The notes beneath the pieces are model-generated. The model saw only the letters and a list, made by a program, of their open reading frames with translations. It did not search any database and was not told the DNA's origin. Positions 29,327 to 37,336 of a stretch of 38,476 bases of DNA are shown here, piece after piece; the stretch's first letter is position 1, and each line of letters opens with the position of its first letter. The translations under genes and the position numbers were made by a program. The stretch is from an uncultured Cryomorphaceae bacterium (GTDB lineage: Bacteria > Bacteroidota > Bacteroidia > Flavobacteriales > Schleiferiaceae): assembly GCA_913031435.1 (NCBI GenBank), contig CAJWFD010000017.1, positions 1-38,476 on the forward strand. Reading direction: 5' to 3'.

Positions 29327-29380
29327 TATGTATTTTCTCAGAACACTACGTTAACCTAAGTGTCGTAATAAAAGCAGTAA

Positions 29381-30259
29381 ATGGATTTTAAAGCTACCCC
29401 AGTTGAATATAAGAAAATAGCCACAGCTATGGGGTTCTCTCCTATGGCAAAGGCGAACCTAGCGGAGGTATATCGAATCGCGCAAAAATGCGGTGCAGAT
29501 ATGTTCGTATTCCACATAGGCCAATGGAGTGACAAATGTGAAGCAACTTACAACTCCTTCTTAAAGGAGTTGTCTATTCCTAAATCAGGAATAACTTTTG
29601 TATCTAAGGACGGTGACCCTAAAGTGGAGCTGTTGAGTTTGTGCGCCGAAAATAAAATAGACCTACTGGCATTAGGAGCATTGACCAGAGAAAAAATGTT
29701 TAAGGTTTTTAATGTAAGTATTGCACGCGATGTCTGCAGAAAAGCAGACGTGAGCCTGCTCCTTCTTACGAACAGCACGGTGGAAGGAAGGGTATGCGAA
29801 CGCATCGTAGTTAATGGATCCGATCATCCTAAAACCCCAGATACTTTGGCTACAGCAGTTTGGTTGAGTTCGAAACTTGGCAGTCGTGAATTATATGTGG
29901 TAGATGAGCTTAATGAGAAGTCACTTGTTCATCCGGACGATGACAAGAGTCAACTCAATAGTACAAGAAAACGAAAGCAAATTGAAAGAGAGCAACATGG
30001 ACGTATTGCCAAGCTATTATCCTGCTGTTCTGTTTCTAAAAAATTGGAAATCAAGGAACAACATGTCTTCGGTAAACCCGGATACACCATCGCTCACTAT
30101 GCTAAGGTGAAAAGGGCAGATTTGTTAATAGTGAACTCTCCGGATACGAAACTTGGCCTATTTGATCGAATTTTCAAGCATGATTTAGAGTATATATTGT
30201 CCGATTTACCGACCAATCTCCTTATTGTACACACCACTAAAATTTTGCGCCATGCATAA
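29381..30259 (+). CDS. Tandem universal stress protein
   Basis: The 292-residue protein consists of two UspA folds. The first (about 10-140) starts YKKIATAMGFSPMAKANLAE and ends LLALGALTREKMFKVFNVSI then ADVSLLLL. The second (about 150-290) starts RVCERIVVNGSDHPKTPDTL and ends DLPTNLLIVH. Neither domain has a clean ATP-binding G-x2-G-x9-G(S/T) motif, so nucleotide binding is uncertain. Usp proteins often act as stress or metabolic regulators of partner transporters. The gene overlaps the SulP transporter gene (eight bases with the ATG used here), which suggests a regulatory pairing. Confidence 0.88.
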   Translation: MDFKATPVEYKKIATAMGFSPMAKANLAEVYRIAQKCGADMFVFHIGQWSDKCEATYNSFLKELSIPKSGITFVSKDGDPKVELLSLCAENKIDLLALGALTREKMFKVFNVSIARDVCRKADVSLLLLTNSTVEGRVCERIVVNGSDHPKTPDTLATAVWLSSKLGSRELYVVDELNEKSLVHPDDDKSQLNSTRKRKQIEREQHGRIAKLLSCCSVSKKLEIKEQHVFGKPGYTIAHYAKVKRADLLIVNSPDTKLGLFDRIFKHDLEYILSDLPTNLLIVHTTKILRHA

Positions 30260-32492
30260 GCCTAGTAGTGGTTTTAGGGGATTTACAGAAAACTGGCAGG
30301 CTGATTTAAAGGCGGGTTTTGTCGTTTCTCTGGTTGCTTTGCCTATTTCAATTGCGCTCGCCCTAGCCTCTGGAGCTCCTGCAATAGCCGGTTTGATTTC
30401 TGCAGTAATCGGTGGGATTTTAGTGGCACATCTGGGTGGATCTTTTGTAACCATTACAGGTCCTGGAAATGGTTTGGCCGTAGTTACATTAGGTGCCATT
30501 ACCACGCTTGGGGGGGGAGACATGCTCGCTGGATACTACATGGCACTGGGCGCTATAGTGGTCAGTGGCGGACTATTATTCCTATTAGGTACGGTAAGGC
30601 TAGGGGTGTTGGCAGATCTATTTCCTACCTCTGCGGTGCAAGGAATGCTAGCGGCTATAGGGATCATTATACTCGCCAAACAAAGTCATGTGATGATCGG
30701 TACACTATCTCCAGACAGCTCGGAGCCTATTCCACTGCTCTTTGAGTTTTTCGCATCGCTTAAAGGATTGATTTCAGCGGATGTAGAAATAATTAAAGTA
30801 GCGGTAATGGGTTTAGGGAGTTTGATCTTTCTTATCCTTTTTTCTAAGATCCGTTTAGGATGGATGCATGCGGTTCCAGCCCCTTTATGGGTCGTCGTGA
30901 TTGCAGTGGGAATCCAAATGGTGGGTACTAAAATAAATGGTCAAAGCTTCTTTCCTGAAGTGTATTTGGTCAATATTCCTGCGGATTGGATGTCGTCATG
31001 GCGACCGCCTGATTTCTCTGGTATAAAAGAAGGATCGTTCTGGACCGCAGCAATAACTTTAACTTTTATTGCCTCTATTGAAAGTCTACTCTCCATCAAA
31101 GGAATGGATCGTTTGGACCCTTTTAAGAGAAAATCTAACGTGAACAAAGATTTGCGAGCTCTTGGTATTGCTACTGCAGTCTCGGGACTTTTAGGAGGCC
31201 TCAGTGTGGTAACTGTGATAGCGCGAAGTTCTGTGAATGTTAGTAATGGTGCAAAGACGCGTGCGGCTAACTTCTTCCATGGCATTCTTATCCTGATATT
31301 CATTTTATTTTTACGTTCATTATTGACTCAAATACCGCTTCCGGCACTTGCTGCAATACTGGTCTTCACGGGTTATAAATTGCTAAATCCTAGTCAGTTT
31401 AGTCGTATTGCTGAGATAGGTATGGAGCAATTGTTTTTGTTCTTCTTTACGCTATTCGCAACCTTGATTTACGGATTGATCGTAGGTATAGCCTTGGGTA
31501 TGCTTGTCACTTTAGTGGTTCAATTTGTAATGACTCGATCTGGAATGGACATTCTCAGATATCTAAGCAGGCCTAATACGCTTCTATATGAAGAGGAAGA
31601 CCAGAAGTTTATTTTGAATATTAATTACTTCTCTAATTTCCTGAATTACCCCAGGTTAAAAAGTAAGTTGGATAGCGTTCCACCAACATCAACCTTGATT
31701 GCTGATTTTTCAAATTCTTCATTTGTGGATCATACCGTTATGGAGCATTTGGCTGGCTATATTGAGCTTTTCGAACAAAAGGGAGGTAGTCTAGAGTTAG
31801 TGGGCTTAGACATGTCAGCAGCATCAGCTACACATCCTTTGGGTGTGCAATCCAAAGCAAATAAATCAGGATCGCTCTTAGGAGGTTTGAGGCGTGATTC
31901 AGGTAAGGCTAGACTTAGTACGAAGCAGGAAAAATTAAGTGAATTTTCCGTGATGAATGGAATGGATTTCACGTCATGGCCCACACCGGACTGGGATGTA
32001 AAACTGGACCAATTCAATTACTTTAAATACCGTAGGGTAGATTATACGACTAATTTATTGGTCCATCATTCTCATAAATTATTTGCCATCGAGGTGAGCT
32101 CGCATAGTGGTGAATTTATCATGAAGGACAGCCAGCAACTCGCTTGTGTGGTTTGGGAGCCGCAAGGGGTGGAGTTGCCAAAATTCGTACTTGATAGGGA
32201 ACGTATTTTTGAGCGGTTGGCCCACTTTGCGGGGAGTAAAGATATTCTCACAGGACAAATTAAATTTGACCAACGTTTCGCCCTCAAGGGTTCTAATGCA
32301 AAGGCAATTCGTTCGTTTTTCACAAAGGAGTGTACAGACTTTTTAATGCGTAATCCCTCGTTCCATATGGAGAGCAATGGTACTGCGTTGTTAATTTTCC
32401 ATAAAGAACGTGTCGCAAGTGTCCAAGAGTTCAAATTGATGGTTAATTTTGTCTTGGATTGGGCAGAACAAATGAGTACGCCATCCGAGTGA
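30252..32492 (+). CDS. SulP family anion transporter with STAS domain and extra C-terminal domain
   Basis: The 746-residue protein has about 11 membrane segments (about 25-435) with SulP signatures: ADLKAGFVVSLVALPISIAL near the N-terminus and GMDRLDPFKRKSNVNKDLRA near 290. A STAS domain follows at about 450-530 (LIADFSNSSFVDHTVMEHL). A further region of about 155 residues (590-746) is not part of the usual SulP-STAS layout that I recognise; it looks alpha/beta and soluble. SulP carriers move sulfate, bicarbonate or similar anions, and the substrate here is not certain. A longer reading frame begins at TTG 30225, but the ATG at 30252 gives a normal start and an eight-base overlap with the Usp gene. 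Confidence 0.9.
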   Translation: MHKPSSGFRGFTENWQADLKAGFVVSLVALPISIALALASGAPAIAGLISAVIGGILVAHLGGSFVTITGPGNGLAVVTLGAITTLGGGDMLAGYYMALGAIVVSGGLLFLLGTVRLGVLADLFPTSAVQGMLAAIGIIILAKQSHVMIGTLSPDSSEPIPLLFEFFASLKGLISADVEIIKVAVMGLGSLIFLILFSKIRLGWMHAVPAPLWVVVIAVGIQMVGTKINGQSFFPEVYLVNIPADWMSSWRPPDFSGIKEGSFWTAAITLTFIASIESLLSIKGMDRLDPFKRKSNVNKDLRALGIATAVSGLLGGLSVVTVIARSSVNVSNGAKTRAANFFHGILILIFILFLRSLLTQIPLPALAAILVFTGYKLLNPSQFSRIAEIGMEQLFLFFFTLFATLIYGLIVGIALGMLVTLVVQFVMTRSGMDILRYLSRPNTLLYEEEDQKFILNINYFSNFLNYPRLKSKLDSVPPTSTLIADFSNSSFVDHTVMEHLAGYIELFEQKGGSLELVGLDMSAASATHPLGVQSKANKSGSLLGGLRRDSGKARLSTKQEKLSEFSVMNGMDFTSWPTPDWDVKLDQFNYFKYRRVDYTTNLLVHHSHKLFAIEVSSHSGEFIMKDSQQLACVVWEPQGVELPKFVLDRERIFERLAHFAGSKDILTGQIKFDQRFALKGSNAKAIRSFFTKECTDFLMRNPSFHMESNGTALLIFHKERVASVQEFKLMVNFVLDWAEQMSTPSE

Positions 32493-32513
32493 TTGGAACC
32501 ACAGAAAAGTGCC

Positions 32514-32531
32514 GTTATTGATCGCAATAAC
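32514..32531 (+). terminator. Weak hairpin after the SulP gene
   Basis: GTTATTG (32514-32520) pairs with CAATAAC (32525-32531) around ATCG. The stem is only 7 bp and A/T-rich, with no proper T run after it, so it is at best a weak terminator or a processing site before gcvT. Confidence 0.3.
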
Positions 32532-32570
32532 TATTTAAACCTATAGCTAACACCTACCAGAGACAATCAC

Positions 32571-33668
32571 ATGAGTAACGATTTGAAATCAACAGCATTA
32601 GAGCAAATTCATATAAATTTAGGAGCTAAGATGGTTCCATTTGCAGGGTACAATATGCCTGTTCAATACAATGGATTGAAGCTCGAACACGCCGCAGTAC
32701 GTGAAGCAGCAGGAATGTTTGACGTCAGCCACATGGGGGAATTTTTTGTAACAGGACCAGATGCTTTAGCGTTCTTACAAAAAGTAACTACGAATGATGT
32801 CAGTAAGCTTATCCCTGGGAAGATTCAATACAGCTGTATGCCTAATGAGACGGGTGGTATTGTTGATGATTTACTCGTGTATTGCTTTTCGGCAGAGCAT
32901 TTTTTGCTCGTAGTGAATGCCTCTAACTTGGAGAAAGATTGGAATCATTTACAAGGCTATACGAAAGGCTTTGATGTAGTGCTTGTCAACGACAGTGATA
33001 AGTACAGTTTACTTGCAGTTCAAGGACCCAAGGCGACATCACTCCTTCAGAAACTTACAAAAGAAAACCTGAGCGAGATTAAGTACTACAATTTCATTAT
33101 CAGTGAAATGTCAGGCGTGCAAGACGTGATCATTTCGGCAACGGGTTACACGGGTTCTGGTGGGTTTGAATTATACGTATCGAACGATCAGGTTGAGAAA
33201 CTTTGGCATGACGTGATAGAGGCTGGAGCGGAATTCGGTTTAATACCGGCAGGTCTGGGTGCAAGAGATACTTTGCGTTTAGAGATGGGAATGTGTCTAT
33301 ACGGTAATGACATTGATGATTCCACTAGCCCTCTGGAGGCAGGCTTAGGATGGATTACTAAGTTCACAAAGGATTTTGTTTCCTCCGATACGTTTGCACA
33401 ACAAAAAGAGCAGGGTGTTCATCAAAAATTAGTTGGTTTCGAAATGATTGATCGTGGTATTCCACGTCATGGATATGAAATAGTTAATTTACAGGGATCT
33501 ATTATAGGAAGAGTTACTTCTGGGACAAACAGTCCTTCCACAGGTAAGAATATTGGTATGGGCTATGTTCCTATTGAGTTCGCAGTGGTAGGAAGTGAAT
33601 TCGCTGTAGTGATTAGAAACAAGCATATTAAAGCCATTATAGTGAAACTGCCTTTTTACAAGAAGTAA
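32571..33668 (+). CDS. gcvT: Glycine cleavage system aminomethyltransferase (T protein)
   Basis: GcvT transfers the methylene carbon from the lipoyl-bound glycine intermediate to tetrahydrofolate, releasing ammonia. The 365-residue length is normal. Family blocks include AGYNMPVQYNGLKLEHAAVR (about 24-43), FDVSHMGEF, LLAVQGPKA, ISATGYTGSGGFELYV (about 188-203) and PAGLGARDTLRLEMGMCLYG with the folate-binding region. The C-terminal beta barrel contains VGFEMIDRGIPRHGYEI and the GRVTSGTNSPS motif. No gcvH or gcvP gene lies next to it, so the system is split, as is common in this phylum. I see no glycine-riboswitch-like structure in its leader. It could be a related YgfZ-type protein, but the motifs favour GcvT. 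Confidence 0.95.
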   Translation: MSNDLKSTALEQIHINLGAKMVPFAGYNMPVQYNGLKLEHAAVREAAGMFDVSHMGEFFVTGPDALAFLQKVTTNDVSKLIPGKIQYSCMPNETGGIVDDLLVYCFSAEHFLLVVNASNLEKDWNHLQGYTKGFDVVLVNDSDKYSLLAVQGPKATSLLQKLTKENLSEIKYYNFIISEMSGVQDVIISATGYTGSGGFELYVSNDQVEKLWHDVIEAGAEFGLIPAGLGARDTLRLEMGMCLYGNDIDDSTSPLEAGLGWITKFTKDFVSSDTFAQQKEQGVHQKLVGFEMIDRGIPRHGYEIVNLQGSIIGRVTSGTNSPSTGKNIGMGYVPIEFAVVGSEFAVVIRNKHIKAIIVKLPFYKK

Positions 33669-33704
33669 AAAGATAAAGGTTTATCAACGTATAATATTCC
33701 TTTG

Positions 33705-33712
33705 TACATTTG
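33705..33712 (+). promoter_or_regulatory. -7 box upstream of the Lrp gene (TACATTTG)
   Basis: TACATTTG fully matches TAnnTTTG. With the usual spacing, transcription would start near 33718, inside the palindrome that begins at 33713. At the -33 position TTTA is seen instead of TTG. The next plus-strand gene is the Lrp-type regulator at 33882, giving a leader of about 160 bases. Confidence 0.55.
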
Positions 33713-33735
33713 TTATTTAGAATTATTCTAAATAA
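33713..33735. promoter_or_regulatory. 23-base perfect palindrome, candidate operator
   Basis: The 11-base halves (33713-33723 and 33725-33735) are exact inverted complements around a single T at 33724. The core TTAGAAT-T-ATTCTAA has the 7-1-7 form seen in Fur/PerR-family boxes. It begins right after the -7 box, so a bound protein would block initiation. A Fur-family protein or the downstream Lrp regulator are the candidates; the sequence alone does not decide. Confidence 0.65.
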
Positions 33736-33881
33736 AATAGTTTTAATAATTAAGTAGTTACTCCATCACTGCATTCCTCTTGCCGAGATTTAAAATCAGT
33801 ATTAAATTTTATTAAGAGCTATAATAAGACATGGTGGACACACTTTCCTGATATAATTTCACGAATTGAAGATAATTGACC

Positions 33882-34349
33882 ATGATATTAGATAAACTTG
33901 ATAAAAAAATTTTGCAATTTCTAGTCAATGACTCGCGCCAGGCCTTTACGGAGATAGCTAAAGATTTAGCGGTCAGCCCGGGAACGATACACGTCAGAGT
34001 GAAGAAAATGGAGCGGATGGGGGTGATCAAGAGCACTTCTATCTCTATCGATTATGCTAAACTTGGGTATGGGTTTATAGCCTATGTCGGCCTGTTTACA
34101 TCAAGGTCTTTAGCTTCCCCTGAAATCATTGTGAAACTTCGCGAGATTCCGGAGATCACTGTGGCCCATTTAGCCACCGGTAAGTATGGCATTTTCTGTA
34201 AAATAAGATGTAAGGATGCCTCTCATGCAAAAGATGTGATTTTTAAAATCAACGATGTAGAGGGTGTTGAAAATACGGAAAGTATGATTAGTTTGGAAGA
34301 AAGTATAAATTCCAACGCAGGGCTTATGAAGCTTTTTATCAATGAGTAA
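33882..34349 (+). CDS. Lrp/AsnC family transcriptional regulator
   Basis: The 155-residue protein has an N-terminal winged helix-turn-helix (about 2-60: LDKKILQFLVNDSRQAFTEI, then DLAVSPGTIHVRVKKMERMG and VIKSTSISIDYAKLG), and a C-terminal RAM ligand-binding domain (about 65-145: FIAYVGLFTS, EITVAHLATGKYGIFCKIRC). Family members sense amino acids or related metabolites and form octamers. The longer frame would begin at TTG 33876 with Thr before the ATG at 33882; the ATG is the natural start. It is probably driven from the promoter at 33705. The gene lies between gcvT and the convergent GAPDH gene. Confidence 0.93.
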   Translation: MILDKLDKKILQFLVNDSRQAFTEIAKDLAVSPGTIHVRVKKMERMGVIKSTSISIDYAKLGYGFIAYVGLFTSRSLASPEIIVKLREIPEITVAHLATGKYGIFCKIRCKDASHAKDVIFKINDVEGVENTESMISLEESINSNAGLMKLFINE

Positions 34350-34388
34350 ATCGCCGCGCCTTTTCAATTATCAGCTCAGGTTTATGAC

Positions 34389-35825
34389 TTAATAATATGC
34401 GGGACGTCTTACGCCGCTAAAGTACTTAGCTAAACGTAAAACTTGTCTACTATATCCGTATTCGTTGTCATACCAAACGTAAACGACTATCGATTTTCCA
34501 TCTGAAGAGATCTGAGTTGCGTTGACATCAAAAATACATGGACAAGGGTTGCCTACAATATCGCTCGAAACCAGCTCATGAGAGCTATTATAGTGAATCT
34601 GCTCGACTAAGGCACCTTTTAGAGCAGCTTCTTTCATTGACATATTGAGTGCATCTAAAGAAGTAGCATTGTTAAGCTGTAGATTTAAAATAGCTAGAGA
34701 TCCGTTCGGCACAGGTACCCTAATGGCACTTGAAGTTAGTTTTTCGCCTAATCCAGGTATACATTTATCTACAGCCTTACCCGCACCTGTCTCCGTAATG
34801 ACCATATTCATAGCTGCTGCACGACCCCTACGGTACTTGCTATGCATATTGTCTACTAGATTTTGGTCGTTTGTGTAGGCATGTATCGTTTCTAAGTGCC
34901 CTCTCTCAATTCCGTAAGTATCATTAATTACTTTTAGGATAGGAGAAATAGCGTTGGTGGTACAACTTGCTGCACTAATTATATTATCCTTCTTACGATC
35001 AATGATATGCTGGTTAACACCATGGACAATGTTTTTCATTTCTTTACCCGGCGCAGTGAGTAGTACTCTTTCAATTCCCTTACCATCAAGGTGTTTACTT
35101 AATGCAGTAAGGTCTCTGAATGCTCCTGAATTATCTATTAGCAAAGCATTACTGATGCCATACTTGGTATAATCTGCTGTTGTTGGGTCTGGAGTAGCAA
35201 TAAAATATACTGGTCTTCCATTAATGATTAGAGCAAAATTCTGTTCGTCCACTTGAACACTTCCTGAAAACTCTCCATGCACAGAATCAATTTTCAATAG
35301 TGATGCACGTTTATGTAGACTTTCTGAATCTATTTTTCTTACGGCAACTGCGCGTAGTCTCAATTGTTTTCCGCTTCCTTCTTGGGCAATGAGTTCTCTT
35401 GCGAGCAGTCTACCAATCCGGCCAAACCCAAAAAGGACAACGTCCCGAGGTTGTTGCTTTTGAGTTTTAAAAAATTCGCTCATGTTGTCAATGATGAACT
35501 CTTCACAGCTTTGTTCTGTGGAGGTCCAGTCATGAGTTAATCGGCCAATATCTAGTCGTGCATATTCAATAGCCGTCTTTTTTAGGGTTTGAAGCATCTC
35601 GAGGGAGTCCTCGATATTAATGCTCGTTCCGACAAAATCTTTGGCGTATTGATGTAGTTCTAAAACGTGACTAGCGCTGGTGTCAATCAACTTATTTCTG
35701 AACATGACAATTTCGATGCCTCTGTTGTAAAATAATTCATGAACACAAGCACTGAGGTCAACCGCAAGTCGTTCATTGCGAATTCGTGCAGCTACTTTTT
35801 GGGAATACTCTTTCTGAGAAAGCAT
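34389..35825 (-). CDS. gap: Glyceraldehyde-3-phosphate dehydrogenase, long form
   Basis: GAPDH oxidises glyceraldehyde-3-phosphate with phosphate and NAD(P) to 1,3-bisphosphoglycerate, or the reverse in gluconeogenesis. At 478 residues it is about 140 longer than ordinary GAPDH. The extra N-terminal region (1-125) is helical and unrelated to the enzyme fold. The Rossmann motif is GFGRIGR (133-139), the catalytic cysteine is Cys288 (SCTTN), and the catalytic histidine is in HAYTNDQ. The C-terminal WYDNEYGYSRQV is intact. This long type is common in Bacteroidota beside a normal GAPDH, which hints at a specialised or gluconeogenic role (inference). It converges with the Lrp-type gene, 39 bases apart, with no clear terminator between. 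The intergenic stretch to dapF (35826-36062) shows no gene and no clear promoter to me. Confidence 0.93.
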   Translation of the reverse strand: MLSQKEYSQKVAARIRNERLAVDLSACVHELFYNRGIEIVMFRNKLIDTSASHVLELHQYAKDFVGTSINIEDSLEMLQTLKKTAIEYARLDIGRLTHDWTSTEQSCEEFIIDNMSEFFKTQKQQPRDVVLFGFGRIGRLLARELIAQEGSGKQLRLRAVAVRKIDSESLHKRASLLKIDSVHGEFSGSVQVDEQNFALIINGRPVYFIATPDPTTADYTKYGISNALLIDNSGAFRDLTALSKHLDGKGIERVLLTAPGKEMKNIVHGVNQHIIDRKKDNIISAASCTTNAISPILKVINDTYGIERGHLETIHAYTNDQNLVDNMHSKYRRGRAAAMNMVITETGAGKAVDKCIPGLGEKLTSSAIRVPVPNGSLAILNLQLNNATSLDALNMSMKEAALKGALVEQIHYNSSHELVSSDIVGNPCPCIFDVNATQISSDGKSIVVYVWYDNEYGYSRQVLRLAKYFSGVRRPAYY

Positions 35826-36062
35826 AGGTTAAAATTGGTGGTTCTTCGGTAAAGTTACATAAGATAGACAGCTTAAAAAACAACATTTTATACATTTTAA
35901 AACGCACTTGGTCAAGTACTTAGTCTTTCAATTGGGTGTGTAATTTAGACACTTAGTATACGTGTGATTTCTTATTGTTGATTTGCATAGAGAAAAGTAA
36001 TCTGCCGGTGGCGAGAGATACTGCATAACCCATAACTTGAACTACTTTAATTCTTGTAGATC

Positions 36063-36824
36063 ATGTTAACTACATTCTTCAAATATCATGGCGCGGGGAA
36101 CGACTTTATCTTGTTTGATAATCGCTCCTCCGTTGTTTCACTTTCTAGGTTGACTATAGCGACATTGTGCGACAGAAAGCTTGGGATAGGGGCGGACGGC
36201 TTGATGCTTCTTGAAAGCCCCCAGGTGAAAGGTGATCATTTTTACATGACTTATTACAATTCAGATGGTCTACTAAGTTCTATGTGTGGTAATGGAGGTC
36301 GTTGTATAGCGCGCTTCGCAAAGGATCTTGGGTTCAAGGATGTTATTCTGAAGTTTCATGCTATTGACGGTCCGCACTGGGCCAAAGTATACGATAATTC
36401 AGTTGAATTGGCCATGACTAATGCACTCGCTATAGAGCAACAATGCGGAGGTTATTTTGTGGATACAGGTTCGCCTCACCACGTTGAATGGTCGACACAT
36501 GATAATAATTTTCGTGATAAAGCAAGAGCAAAGCGGAACGAATACGGTAAAGAGGGAGTTAATGTCAATCACTTGGAATATAGAGATGAAGTCCTTCACA
36601 TACGGACTTTTGAACGTGGCGTCGAGGATGAAACACTCGCGTGCGGAACGGGTGCGGTTGCTTCCGCAATGGTAGCGGTCAGTCAAGGAAAGACTACATC
36701 ACCAGTAACGCTTCAGGCTTTAGGTGGACAGCTAACGGTATCATTCGATGGAACGGGACCCTTTAAAAATGTAATTCTACAAGGACCTGCGGTATTTGTG
36801 TTTAATGGTACCATAGATTTATGA
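36063..36824 (+). CDS. dapF: Diaminopimelate epimerase
   Basis: DapF converts LL- to meso-diaminopimelate, the precursor of lysine and of the peptidoglycan cross-link. The 253-residue protein keeps both active-site cysteines: Cys75 in MCGNGGRC and Cys194 in ACGTGAVAS. Other blocks are FFKYHGAGNDFILFDNR at the start and FVDTGSPHHV (about 137-146). It opens a three-gene operon: the GNAT gene overlaps its stop by four bases (ATGA), and MltG follows in the same way. Confidence 0.96.
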   Translation: MLTTFFKYHGAGNDFILFDNRSSVVSLSRLTIATLCDRKLGIGADGLMLLESPQVKGDHFYMTYYNSDGLLSSMCGNGGRCIARFAKDLGFKDVILKFHAIDGPHWAKVYDNSVELAMTNALAIEQQCGGYFVDTGSPHHVEWSTHDNNFRDKARAKRNEYGKEGVNVNHLEYRDEVLHIRTFERGVEDETLACGTGAVASAMVAVSQGKTTSPVTLQALGGQLTVSFDGTGPFKNVILQGPAVFVFNGTIDL

Positions 36825-37336
36825 TTAACGTTGAAGGAATAGGCCACCTCAGGGCGCCGGAAATATCAGATTTGAATGCACTGTATGCATTAGAAAACGA
36901 GCCAGACTTATGGTATCTCGGACATTCCAAAGAGCCATGGAGTAAAGTTGTATTGCAGCGTTATTTGGTGAATCAACCAGGCTCTTTATTACGAGATGGC
37001 CAACTCCGTTTGATCTTAGATCATGATGGAGAACTGATCGGAGCATTTGATCTATATGATTATGACCCTTTTGCTCGCAAGGCTGGCGTTGGTTTAGTGT
37101 TGAGTCCGGCACACCGGGGTAAAGGTTGGTCTTCCTTAGCATTGAAAGCATTTGAGAGTTATGCTTTCGGAACCTTAGGGTTGAATAGTCTATTTGCCAT
37201 AGTGCCTTCAAAAAATATTCCATCTCAATCCTTATTTTCTTCAGGATGTTATAAGCTTGTTGGGGAATTGGCAGACTGGGTTATGCGTGACGGCAAAATG
37301 GAGAAAGCATTGTTTTACCAGAAAGTATTGAAATGA
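36821..37336 (+). CDS. GNAT family N-acetyltransferase
   Basis: The 171-residue protein has the RimJ/RimL/SpeG-type GNAT layout: LRAPEISDLNALYALENEPD at the start, the acetyl-CoA-binding region KAGVGLVLSPAHRGKGWSSL (about 87-106) with the R-G-K-G loop, and FAIVPSKNIPSQSLFSSGCY (about 127-146) near the end. It transfers an acetyl group from acetyl-CoA to an amine or to a protein N-terminus; the substrate is unknown. It is coupled to dapF and mltG by four-base overlaps, so a role linked to wall metabolism is possible, but operon membership alone does not show this. Confidence 0.9.
   Translation: MINVEGIGHLRAPEISDLNALYALENEPDLWYLGHSKEPWSKVVLQRYLVNQPGSLLRDGQLRLILDHDGELIGAFDLYDYDPFARKAGVGLVLSPAHRGKGWSSLALKAFESYAFGTLGLNSLFAIVPSKNIPSQSLFSSGCYKLVGELADWVMRDGKMEKALFYQKVLK

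Noticed and set aside
30225-30251. TTG start of the SulP gene at 30225
   Set aside because: An ATG at 30252 gives a normal short overlap and a family-like N-terminus; the extra nine residues are not needed.
30206-30523. 105-residue minus-strand frame opposite the SulP start
   Set aside because: Antisense shadow of a conserved membrane protein gene; Pro/Ala/Thr-rich composition reflects the coding strand.
32493-32570. Glycine riboswitch before gcvT
   Set aside because: The gap is only 78 bases and contains just one weak 7-bp hairpin; no tandem aptamer-like structure is visible.
33876-33881. TTG start of the Lrp gene
   Set aside because: The ATG two codons later (33882) is the natural start and begins with the conserved LDKLDKKIL region.
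35826-36062. Possible regulatory RNA or small gene in the GAPDH-dapF gap
   Set aside because: I see no stable hairpin series, no full promoter match and no coding frame of note; only a near-match TTGATTTG at 35978-35985.
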